64,000 nucleotides of DNA from CAZWSX01 sp964636985 (GTDB lineage: Bacteria; Planctomycetota; Planctomycetia; Pirellulales; Pirellulaceae), in the NCBI GenBank assembly GCA_964636985.1, contig CAZWSX010000014.1:122504-186503 (forward strand), in the 5' to 3' direction. How positions within the stretch are numbered: position 1 is the stretch's first letter; the number at the start of each line of letters is the position of its first letter. Made by a program: the position numbers and the translations under genes. Of the stretch, positions 55,776 to 63,303 are shown piece after piece. Below the pieces are notes generated by a model. The model had not been told where the DNA came from and ran no database searches. It saw only the letters and a program-made list of their open reading frames with translations.

Positions 55776-56609
55776 ATGAATGCTTCGCCCGACGTATTGA
55801 AGATCACCAACCTGCATTGTTCCGTGGACGGCAAGCCGATCCTCTACGGTGTCAATTTGCAGATTCGAAAGGGCGAAACGCACGCCTTGATGGGACCGAA
55901 CGGTTCGGGCAAGAGCACGCTCGGCTTGGTCGTCATGGGACACCCAAACTACGAGGTGACCGAGGGGACGATCGAACTCAATGGCGAAAACCTGCTCGCG
56001 ATGGAAGTCGACGAGCGAGCTCGCCGCGGTGTCTTCTATGCCTTCCAGCGCCCTGTTGCGATTCCAGGCGTGAAGATGGCCGACTTCCTTCGCCACGCGA
56101 CGACGAACGTTCGTCGACCTGAGCGCAAGGAAGGGGAAGAGCTGATCCCGATGAAGGAGTTCCGCAAGGAACTTCGCTCGAAGATGGAACAGCTCCGGAT
56201 CGATAGCGAATTCGCTCGCCGCTACGTGAACGATGGTTTCTCCGGCGGCGAAATGAAGCGGGCCGAGATCCTTCAGCTTGCGATGCTGCAACCCAAGTTT
56301 GCCATCCTCGACGAAACCGATAGCGGTCTCGATGCCGACGCGGTTCGGTTGGCCAGCCAGAGTATCGCCGAAATCGGCCGCTCGAAGATCGGTCTCCTCA
56401 TCATCACGCACCACGACAAGTTGCTCGAACACAATCGCCCCGAGTTCACCCACGTGATGCTCGGCGGGCGGATCGTCGAAACAGGTGGTCCCGAACTGGC
56501 GGCAGAACTACACGAACAAGGTTACGACCGGATCCGGCAGGCATATCCTGATGCCGAAGCTCGCAATAGGGCGCTGCTTACCAAAGAACAACCTGCCGAA
56601 GTTAGCTAG
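55776..56609 (+). CDS. sufC: Fe-S cluster assembly ATPase SufC
   Basis: A 277-residue ABC-type ATPase of the SufBCD scaffold complex. Walker A is GPNGSGKST, the signature is FSGGEMKRAEILQLA, and Walker B is FAILDETDSGLDADAV, the form typical of SufC. It energises cluster assembly on SufB-SufD. It starts 46 bp after nuoB and is followed by sufB (49 bp). Confidence 0.97.
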   Translation: MNASPDVLKITNLHCSVDGKPILYGVNLQIRKGETHALMGPNGSGKSTLGLVVMGHPNYEVTEGTIELNGENLLAMEVDERARRGVFYAFQRPVAIPGVKMADFLRHATTNVRRPERKEGEELIPMKEFRKELRSKMEQLRIDSEFARRYVNDGFSGGEMKRAEILQLAMLQPKFAILDETDSGLDADAVRLASQSIAEIGRSKIGLLIITHHDKLLEHNRPEFTHVMLGGRIVETGGPELAAELHEQGYDRIRQAYPDAEARNRALLTKEQPAEVS

Positions 56610-56658
56610 GACCCAGTCAGCTAAAGAACATCCGGCAAAGAATAAGCGAATACGAACG

Positions 56659-58071
56659 ATGGCTTCCGAAACACTAGCAACCGAAACCGAGTCGATCCCG
56701 GAAATCAACAAATACGATTTCCGCACGAACTCCAAAGCGGTCTTCAAGGCTCGCAAGGGGGTCGATGCGGAGATCGTCAGCCAGATTTCCGAGATGAAGA
56801 AAGAACCCGAGTGGATGCGCGACTTCCGCCTCCGCTCGCTGGCGCTCTTTGAGAGTAAGCCGATGCCGAAATGGGGCGGCGATATCGCCGTCAACTTCCA
56901 AGACATCTACTACTACCTCAAGCCAACCGATCACCAAGGGCACACTTGGGACGACGTTCCCAAAGAGATCCGCGACACCTTCGACAAGCTGGGTATCCCC
57001 GAAGCGGAAAAAAAGTATCTCGCCGGCGTGAAGGCTCAGTTCGAAAGCGAAGTCGTCTACGGCTCGCTCAAAGATGACCTCGCCGAAAAGGGCGTGATCT
57101 TTACCGATACCGATAGCGCTCTCCGCGACCATCCCGAGTTGTTCCGCGAGTACTTCGGCACTGTGATTCCGCCTGAAGACAACAAGTTCGCGGCACTCAA
57201 CTCGGCCGTTTGGTCGGGCGGTTCGTTCATCTACATCCCCAAGGGGGTCAAGATCGACTTCCCGCTGCAAGCCTATTTCCGCATCAACGCGGAAAACATG
57301 GGGCAGTTCGAACGGACATTGATCATTGTCGACGAAGGGGCCAGCATCCACTACGTCGAAGGCTGCACGGCTCCCAAATACACCACCGAGAGCCTCCACT
57401 CGGCCGTGGTCGAAATCATCGTGAAGCGAGGCGCTCGCTGCCGCTACACGACGATCCAGAACTGGGCCAACAACATTTACAACCTGGTCACCAAGCGGGC
57501 CATGGCCTACGCCGACGCCACCATGGAGTGGGTCGACGGCAACCTGGGCAGCAAGCTGACGATGAAGTACCCGGCCGTCTACATGATGGAACCGGGCGCT
57601 CGCGGCGAGATCCTGTCGATCGCCTTCGCCAGCGGCGGGCAACACCAAGACGCCGGTGCGAAGCTGGTGCACTGCGCCCCCAATACCACGGGGCAGATCA
57701 TCAGTAAGTCGATCTCCAAGGGTGGCGGACGGAGCAGCTACCGCGGCCTGGTTCGCGTCGAAAAGGGCGCCAAGCACTGCAAGACCAACGTCGTGTGCGA
57801 CGCGCTGATCCTCGACCAACAAAGCCGCAGCGATACCTACCCCTACATCGAAATCGCCGAACAGGATGTCTCCGTCGGCCACGAAGCCAGCGTGTCTCGC
57901 ATCGGTGAAGAACAACTCTTCTACCTGATGAGCCGCGGCCTGTCGGAAGCGGAAGCCAGCACGATGATTGTCAACGGCTTCATCGAGCCGCTGGTGAAAG
58001 AACTCCCCATGGAATACGCGGTCGAAATGAACCGCCTGATCCAATTGCAAATGGAAGGTTCGGTTGGCTAA
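56659..58071 (+). CDS. sufB: Fe-S cluster assembly scaffold SufB
   Basis: A 470-residue SufB. Landmarks are the central GSFIYIPKGVKIDFPLQAYF, the cysteine in YVEGCTAPKYTTESLHSAVV, and the C-terminal SRGLSEAEASTMIVNGFIEP. It builds nascent clusters with SufC and SufD. ATG at 56659 is chosen; earlier codons overlap sufC. A hairpin follows 40 bp after its stop. Confidence 0.97.
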   Translation: MASETLATETESIPEINKYDFRTNSKAVFKARKGVDAEIVSQISEMKKEPEWMRDFRLRSLALFESKPMPKWGGDIAVNFQDIYYYLKPTDHQGHTWDDVPKEIRDTFDKLGIPEAEKKYLAGVKAQFESEVVYGSLKDDLAEKGVIFTDTDSALRDHPELFREYFGTVIPPEDNKFAALNSAVWSGGSFIYIPKGVKIDFPLQAYFRINAENMGQFERTLIIVDEGASIHYVEGCTAPKYTTESLHSAVVEIIVKRGARCRYTTIQNWANNIYNLVTKRAMAYADATMEWVDGNLGSKLTMKYPAVYMMEPGARGEILSIAFASGGQHQDAGAKLVHCAPNTTGQIISKSISKGGGRSSYRGLVRVEKGAKHCKTNVVCDALILDQQSRSDTYPYIEIAEQDVSVGHEASVSRIGEEQLFYLMSRGLSEAEASTMIVNGFIEPLVKELPMEYAVEMNRLIQLQMEGSVG

Positions 58072-58110
58072 GAGCGATTCCCTTGCTCGGTCGGCGCCTT
58101 TCCCCTTTCC

Positions 58111-58140
58111 AACCATGCGAGCAACTACCGTCGCATGGTT
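58111..58140 (+). terminator. Hairpin between sufB and sufD
   Basis: A 10-bp stem, AACCATGCGA and TCGCATGGTT, around a 10-nt loop, followed by GTTGTCTTTG. It could partly terminate or set the sufB/sufD ratio. Confidence 0.5.
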
Positions 58141-58166
58141 GTTGTCTTTGTTGATTTCCTCAAGCC

Positions 58167-59504
58167 ATGATCGCCATGTCCGACTCTCATACCGTAGCTG
58201 GCTTTAGCGAAGCCGATTTCCAAGGCTTCTTGGCTCCGCGACGCGAGCCTGCTTGGCTTACGGCCCATCGCAACCAGATGTGGCAAGCCTTTCAGGAGAT
58301 GCCCTGGCCTGCTCGCAACGACGAAGAATGGATTCGCACCGATATCCGCCTGTTCCGGCTCGACCAGTTCCAACTGCCCCGCGGCGATGAATCGGTCGAT
58401 TCGCACAAGGCTGCCGCCCCTGCTCCCCTGCTCGCTCACAATGTCGCCCTGGCGGGTGAAACCACGGCGATCAACAGCATCGCGGCTCATTCCCACTTGG
58501 CGGCCAAGTGGAAAGAAAAGGGAGTCGTTTTTGGCTCGCTCGATCAAATTGTTGCCGAGCATCCAGAACTAGTGCGCAAATGGCTGTTCACCAAGGCCGT
58601 CGATCCCTCGTACGATCGCTTCGCCGCCCTGCATGCCGCGTGTTGGTCGGGCGGGCATTTTGTGTACGTCCCCCGGAATGTCATCGTCGATGAACCCCTG
58701 CACTGTTACTCGGCGATCGCCGGCGGCGAAATCGATTTCGGCCACCTGCTGGTCGTGCTGGACGACGGTGCTCAAGCCACGGTGTTGACCGAAACGGCCA
58801 GCATCGGTGGCGAAACGGAATCTGGATTCCACTGCGGCGCGACCGAGGTGATTGTCGGCGACAACGCCCATTTGCGGCTCGTCGGTCTGCAGAACTGGGG
58901 CCAAGGTGTCTGGCACTTCGCGCATCAAAAAGCCGTTGTCGGACGTGATGCTTCCCTGCAATGGACCATCGCGGCGATCGGTAGCCGGTTGTCAAAAGTG
59001 AACCAACACGTCGCCCTCGCGGGACCTGGAGCCCAGTGCCAGGTAAACGGTGTGCTCTTCACCGAAGGCAAACAGCACATCTCCTACCACACGCTGCAAC
59101 ACCACGAAGCGCCGAGCACGCGTAGCGACTTCCTTTATAAGGCTGCTCTCCAAGACAAATCGCGAACCGTCTGGCGTGGGATGATCAAAGTCGATCACGA
59201 AGCTCAAAAGACGGACGGCTACCAACGCAACGACAACTTGATGCTCAGCACGACCGCCCGCGCCGACTCGATTCCCGGCCTGGAGATCGAGGCCGACGAC
59301 GTTCGCTGCACGCACGGTTCGACCACGGGCAAGGTCGACGAAGAATTACTGTTCTACTGCGAATCGCGCGGGCTGACCCGCAAGGAGGCTTCGCGGCTAA
59401 TCGTGGCCGGATTCTTCCAACAGATTTCCGACCGCATCACCATCGATTCCGTTCGCGACGCGCTCGCCTCGGCGATTGCCCAACGAGTCCGCGAGTACCA
59501 GTAA
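58167..59504 (+). CDS. sufD: Fe-S cluster assembly protein SufD
   Basis: A 445-residue SufD. The N-terminal half (RREPAWLTAHRNQMWQAF) and the beta-helix core HFVYVPRNVIVDEPLHCYS, then the C-terminal ESRGLTRKEASRLIVAGFFQ, match SufD. It partners SufB and SufC in the scaffold and is needed for iron supply. ATG at 58167 or 58176 are both possible. It is 95 bp after sufB. Confidence 0.96.
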   Translation: MIAMSDSHTVAGFSEADFQGFLAPRREPAWLTAHRNQMWQAFQEMPWPARNDEEWIRTDIRLFRLDQFQLPRGDESVDSHKAAAPAPLLAHNVALAGETTAINSIAAHSHLAAKWKEKGVVFGSLDQIVAEHPELVRKWLFTKAVDPSYDRFAALHAACWSGGHFVYVPRNVIVDEPLHCYSAIAGGEIDFGHLLVVLDDGAQATVLTETASIGGETESGFHCGATEVIVGDNAHLRLVGLQNWGQGVWHFAHQKAVVGRDASLQWTIAAIGSRLSKVNQHVALAGPGAQCQVNGVLFTEGKQHISYHTLQHHEAPSTRSDFLYKAALQDKSRTVWRGMIKVDHEAQKTDGYQRNDNLMLSTTARADSIPGLEIEADDVRCTHGSTTGKVDEELLFYCESRGLTRKEASRLIVAGFFQQISDRITIDSVRDALASAIAQRVREYQ

Positions 59505-59788
59505 AAACGGTTTTGCCACAGAGCACACAGAGATCTCAGAGAGGTGGGGTCAGGCAGTCAGGTAGGGTCGAAGACCCGACAGATCTTAGCCGGGGCCGTA
59601 AGGCCCCGGATTCGATACGCAAGAAAATCCGAAGGCCCGAAGGTGCCGACAGAAACGAGAACCTATTTTTTCTGTCGCCCCTTCGGGGCTTGAAGAGTCC
59701 GCTGGCCCAGTTCCGGGGGCTCACGCCCCCGGCTAAGATCTGCCGGGCCTTCGGCCCTCAAATCCACAATACAAATGGTCCCAAATTC
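59505..59788. other. Intergenic region with nested repeat
   Basis: About 280 bp between sufD and the Rieske gene, almost filled by the inverted repeat at 59565-59757. A frame across it is open by chance but codes a low-complexity product. Confidence 0.55.
59565..59757. repeat. Nested inverted-repeat element
   Basis: Arms of 46 bp at 59565-59610 and 59712-59757 are complementary at about 40 positions by eye. They include AGATCTTAGCCGGGG with CCCCCGGCTAAGATCT. Each arm contains its own GC hairpins. A smaller inverted repeat lies inside, with CGACAGAAA and TTTCTGTCG around 59647-59677, followed by GCCCCTTCGGGGC. The whole 193 bp could form a branched cruciform or mRNA structure. I see no transposase, so it is MITE-like or REP-like. 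Confidence 0.75.
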
Positions 59789-60106
59789 GTGAATAACTTT
59801 GTCGAAGTAGGCCGAGCCGATATGCTGCCCGATCCGGGCAAGCAGCTGGTCGAAATGGACGACCGGCTGGTGGTCCTGTTCCGCATCGACGGCAAGTTTT
59901 ACTGCGTCGACGACCTCTGCTCGCACGACGGCGGCCCGCTCAGCGACGGCGACATGTGCGACAAGTACTACATCGCCTGCCCGCGGCATGGGGCCAAATT
60001 CGACGTTCGCAGCGGCAAAGCCTGCACTATGCCAGCCACCGAAGATATCCCCGCGCACGAAGTCAAAGTCGAAAACGGCAAACTTTGGATCAAACTGGCG
60101 GAATAA
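59789..60106 (+). CDS. Rieske-type [2Fe-2S] ferredoxin
   Basis: A 105-residue single Rieske domain. The cluster ligands are in CSHDGGPLSDG and CPRHGAKFDVRSG (CxH and CxxH). Such small Rieske proteins pass electrons to oxygenases or work in Fe-S assembly operons, where they occur beside suf genes, as here. The start is GTG at 59789 (MNNFVEVGRADML); the preceding codons come from the repeat. It is between sufD and sufT. Confidence 0.9.
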   Translation: MNNFVEVGRADMLPDPGKQLVEMDDRLVVLFRIDGKFYCVDDLCSHDGGPLSDGDMCDKYYIACPRHGAKFDVRSGKACTMPATEDIPAHEVKVENGKLWIKLAE

Positions 60107-60170
60107 AGTAACGCAAATAGCTTCCTCGCCTGAAGCCTGGCAAAACCCTCCTCCTCAACGGAGACACAAA

Positions 60171-60488
60171 ATGGCCATCGCCGAAGAAAAAGTCCGCGAA
60201 GAACTCAAAAAGGTCATCGACCCCGAATTGTTCGTGAACATTGTCGATCTGGGGCTGATCTACAACGTCGATCTGGCCGAAACGCCGGAAGGCAAAACGA
60301 ACGTCAAGATCGACATGACGATGACCAGTCCGATGTGCCCGGCCGGCCCACAGATGATTGGCAATAGCAAGCAGATCCTGGGGCAACTGGAAGGGATCGG
60401 CGAAGTCGAGGTACGAATCGTTTTGGACCCACCCTGGACGCCCGACAAGATGACCGAAGAAGCCCGCGACCACCTCGGTATCTTCTAA
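60171..60488 (+). CDS. sufT: SufT / MIP18 family Fe-S assembly protein (DUF59)
   Basis: A 105-residue DUF59 protein. KVIDPELFVNIVDLGLIYNV is the N-terminal signature, followed by MTSPMCPAGPQM, with the single conserved cysteine, and VRIVLDPPWTPDKM near the end. SufT proteins help mature Fe-S proteins or deliver clusters. ATG at 60171 follows GGAGA. It completes the SUF run. A palindromic repeat follows. Confidence 0.94.
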   Translation: MAIAEEKVREELKKVIDPELFVNIVDLGLIYNVDLAETPEGKTNVKIDMTMTSPMCPAGPQMIGNSKQILGQLEGIGEVEVRIVLDPPWTPDKMTEEARDHLGIF

Positions 60489-60507
60489 CAGGTCCGCCGC
60501 TAGGTAG

Positions 60508-60527
60508 GCCGGACAATCCTGTCCGGC
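60508..60527. repeat. GCCGGACA palindrome
   Basis: GCCGGACA and TGTCCGGC form a perfect 8-bp stem around ATCC, 20 bp after the sufT stop. It could act as a terminator. I recall similar GGCCGGACA repeats in planctomycete intergenic DNA, from memory only. Confidence 0.6.
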
Positions 60528-60551
60528 AACAGCAACGTCTGCGAAACATAG

Positions 60552-61583
60552 ATGGCCAACATCTTCGTCTTCGAATTTGTCTGCGGCGGCGGATTCTATT
60601 CGCTCGACAACTCACCGCAGCCTCGCGGCAGTTGGCTGACCGAAGGTCAGGCAATGCTGGCCGCGCTCACGGCGGATCTCTCAGTAAACGGCGTCCACAC
60701 GGTAACCGCACTGCGCGACAGCCGAATTCCGGAAGTCAACGTGTGCCAGGCAGCGGTCGAGTACACGGCCATTACTTCTCAGCCAGCGCTCGGGTTCGAA
60801 TTCGATCGTCTGGCCAAGGCGGCGGATTGGACGATTGTCATTGCGCCGGAAACGGATTGGCTTTTGTCCCACTGGGTGGAACGAGCGCGACGAGCAGGCG
60901 GCAGGCCCCTTAACTGCTCGCCAGCGACGATTTCCGTGACGACTTCCAAGGCCAACACATCGATGGCTTTGTCCCGCAAGGGAATCGCCACGCCACAGGG
61001 ACTATCGATCGATTCGCTGGACGATGTCTTCGAGGATTTCCCCTTTCCTGCTGTCCGAAAGCCCGAACAAGGCGCCGGTTCACAGGGAATGAAGCTCCTC
61101 AATTCCCGCGACGAACTGGAAGGTTGGACGGCGGAACGGCCTACGCGATTGGAAGAGTGGGTCCCCGGCTTGGACGCGAGCGTCTCGTTTTTGTGTGGTC
61201 CCCACCAAACGATCGCGCTGCCGGCGATGGAGCAAATACTGAGCGACAACGGCGCGTTCATCTACATGGGCGGAGAAGGCCCGCTGGCCCCCCATCTTTC
61301 CGAGCGAGCGCAGGCAATTGCCAAGCGAGCGATTGATGCGATCGGCGGAATGCTCGGTTGGGTGGGCGTCGATCTCATCCTGGGTGCTGCCGCTGATGGT
61401 AGCGGCGACTATGTGATCGAGGTCAATCCGCGGCTGACCACCTCGTACGTCGGCCTGAGGCGAGCGATTCCAACGAATCTCGCGAACGCCATGATCGAGG
61501 TTGCCGAGGGGCACTCGATTACGCTGCCCGCTCCGCGAAATCGCGTCCGCTTTTCGGCCAACGGCGGCGTCGAGAAGCTCTAG
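60552..61583 (+). CDS. ATP-grasp ligase, MfnD-like (tyramine-glutamate ligase type)
   Basis: A 343-residue ATP-grasp enzyme. The N-terminal strand is IFVFEFVCGGGF, the nucleotide segment FPAVRKPEQGAGSQGMKLL, and the metal site DYVIEVNPRLTTSYVGLR. In methanofuran synthesis MfnD joins tyramine and glutamate; related ATP-grasp genes (orf17 type) travel with H4MPT/methanofuran C1 genes in methylotrophs and planctomycetes. It is 21 bp before the MfnF-like gene, and the MfnE-like gene follows, supporting the assignment. The substrate is not proven. Confidence 0.8.
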   Translation: MANIFVFEFVCGGGFYSLDNSPQPRGSWLTEGQAMLAALTADLSVNGVHTVTALRDSRIPEVNVCQAAVEYTAITSQPALGFEFDRLAKAADWTIVIAPETDWLLSHWVERARRAGGRPLNCSPATISVTTSKANTSMALSRKGIATPQGLSIDSLDDVFEDFPFPAVRKPEQGAGSQGMKLLNSRDELEGWTAERPTRLEEWVPGLDASVSFLCGPHQTIALPAMEQILSDNGAFIYMGGEGPLAPHLSERAQAIAKRAIDAIGGMLGWVGVDLILGAAADGSGDYVIEVNPRLTTSYVGLRRAIPTNLANAMIEVAEGHSITLPAPRNRVRFSANGGVEKL

Positions 61584-61603
61584 CTCGCGTTACACTATTG
61601 GCG

Positions 61604-62614
61604 ATGATCTGCGTACTCGATATCGGCGGCGCCAACCTCAAAGCCGCGACAAGTGATGGCCGATCGGCCTCAACGCCCTTTCCCCTTTGGAAGCAACCTC
61701 AGCGGTTGGCCGAGGCTCTAAAGGCGCTGCTCGCTCCTTTTGCCGATTGCCAAACGATTGCCGTCACAATGACGGGCGAACTGGCCGATTGCTATCCGGA
61801 CAAGGCCACGGGCGTCAAGGAAATCATTCAAGCCTCGATCGAGTCCTGCCGTCCCAAATCACCGCTCGTCTATTTGGTAGACGGGCGAATCGTTGACACT
61901 CAAGCTGCACTGTCGCAACCATACTTGGCGGCTGCTTCCAACTGGCATGCCCTAGCTTCATGGTGTGGACAATTCGTTCCCGAGGGTGGCGGCCTGTTGC
62001 TCGACATCGGTTCGACCACCTGTGACATCCTCCCGATCGTGGATGGCCAATGTGCCGCTCAAGGGAATAGCGACCCGACGCGACTCCAACACGGCGAACT
62101 GCTTTACACCGGCGTGGAACGCAGTCCCGTTTGCGCCGTGATTCAAGATGCCCCCTATCGCGAGCGGCTATGTCCCCTGGCGCAGGAGCTCTTCGCCACC
62201 ATGCGCGATGTGAATCTCGTGCTTCGGCACTTGCCCGAGAGCCCCGAAGATTGCGACACCGCCGACGGCCGTCCGGCGACCATCGCCATGGCGGTTGCGA
62301 GGTTGGGCCGGATGTTTTGCGCCGACTCCAGCGAATTCGACGAAGCCGATGCGATCTTGCTGGCCAAGCACGCCTTCCGCCGGCAAGTGGAGCGGCTGGC
62401 GCAATCGATTCGCAAAGTGATGTTCACGCTGCCGGAACTCCCGAAGACAGTCATCCTCTCGGGGCACGGCGATTTCCTCGTCAAGCCTGCGCTGGAATCG
62501 CTTCACTTGCCGCTGCCCACAATGTCGCTCGCCGACAAGTTAGGGCCCGAGCTTGCCCGCTGCGCGCCGGCTTATGCGCTGGCTCGGCTGATTGCCGAGA
62601 AAGGGATGGCGTGA
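61604..62614 (+). CDS. H4MPT-linked C1-pathway protein, MfnF-like (hydantoinase/oxoprolinase fold)
   Basis: A 336-residue actin-fold protein of the hydantoinase/oxoprolinase type found with tetrahydromethanopterin genes. The phosphate loops are CVLDIGGANLKAATSDG and GGGLLLDIGSTTCDILPI; TMTGELADCYPDKATGVKEI and FATMRDVNLVLRHLPE are hallmarks. In methanogens this family includes MfnF, which couples the furan and tyramine parts of methanofuran. ATG at 61604; a TTG two codons earlier is also possible. Its last bases overlap the next gene. Confidence 0.85.
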   Translation: MICVLDIGGANLKAATSDGRSASTPFPLWKQPQRLAEALKALLAPFADCQTIAVTMTGELADCYPDKATGVKEIIQASIESCRPKSPLVYLVDGRIVDTQAALSQPYLAAASNWHALASWCGQFVPEGGGLLLDIGSTTCDILPIVDGQCAAQGNSDPTRLQHGELLYTGVERSPVCAVIQDAPYRERLCPLAQELFATMRDVNLVLRHLPESPEDCDTADGRPATIAMAVARLGRMFCADSSEFDEADAILLAKHAFRRQVERLAQSIRKVMFTLPELPKTVILSGHGDFLVKPALESLHLPLPTMSLADKLGPELARCAPAYALARLIAEKGMA

Positions 62615-63264
62615 ACGATCGCAATCCAAGGCGCGTCGTCAAACTTGGAGGAAGCCTCCTTTCCTACGATCGCCTTGCCCTCGCTTGGAACACGTGGATC
62701 ACGTTGCAGCCGCCTATGGGCACGATTGTCATCGTAGGCGGCGGTTCCTACGTGGATGAGGTTCAGCAGCAGGCACAGGAATACCCGGTCGACGAAGCCA
62801 CCTTGCACTGGCAATGCATCAAATCGATGTCGCAATCGGCTCAGGCTTTTGCCGCGATTGTCGGCGCCGATGTTTGGAGCGGACCTGATTTAACGCAGTT
62901 GCTGGCGCTCGATGCGGATCGCTGGTCGGGCGTTATCTACGATCCTGCCGCATGGCTGTTGTCGGAAGAGCCGGACTGGGAGGGGCTTTGCCTGCCACAG
63001 ACGAGTGACGTTTCGAGTGACTCGATTGCCGCGAGGATCGCTCATTGTTTGGAGGCGCACGAGTTGGTGTTGTTGAAGTCGACAGCAGCACCCGAGCCGA
63101 CACGGCTGACGCATTGGGCGAGCGCTGGGTTTGTCGATCCCTGGTTTCCCAAAGCGACGGAAATGCTGCCCTGCATTCGGGCCGTCAATCTGCGAGACGA
63201 TCGAGCATTTGCGACCGTCATTCAGCAGCCTACCATCCAAAAAAAATGGCCGCGTCAAAACTGA
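62611..63264 (+). CDS. Amino-acid-kinase-fold protein, MfnE-like
   Basis: A 217-residue protein of the amino acid kinase fold, with VVKLGGSLLSYDR and TIVIVGGGSYVDEV as phosphate-binding segments. In methanofuran synthesis MfnE phosphorylates the aminomethylfuran precursor. The GTG at 62611 overlaps the MfnF-like stop by four bases, so translation is coupled. The C-terminal half is less conserved. The three genes 60552-63264 form one operon. Confidence 0.82.
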   Translation: MNDRNPRRVVKLGGSLLSYDRLALAWNTWITLQPPMGTIVIVGGGSYVDEVQQQAQEYPVDEATLHWQCIKSMSQSAQAFAAIVGADVWSGPDLTQLLALDADRWSGVIYDPAAWLLSEEPDWEGLCLPQTSDVSSDSIAARIAHCLEAHELVLLKSTAAPEPTRLTHWASAGFVDPWFPKATEMLPCIRAVNLRDDRAFATVIQQPTIQKKWPRQN

Positions 63265-63273
63265 CGCGGCCAT
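63246..63273 (-). terminator. Intrinsic terminator of DUF1598 gene
   Basis: ATGGCCGCGTCA and TGACGCGGCCAT form a perfect 12-bp stem around AAAC. On the minus strand it is followed by a run of eight T (63239-63246 read as A on plus), making a classic terminator for the gene at 63304. It may also stop the plus-strand operon. Confidence 0.85.
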
Positions 63274-63303
63274 CATGGATTCACGTGCAACCGAGGCGAG
63301 CGA

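Noticed and set aside
56674..58116. A 480-codon minus-strand open frame
   Set aside because: It is the antisense shadow of sufB; the plus-strand protein is unmistakable.
59513..59788. A 92-codon N-terminal extension of the Rieske gene
   Set aside because: The codons derive from the palindromic repeat; the family starts at the GTG at 59789.
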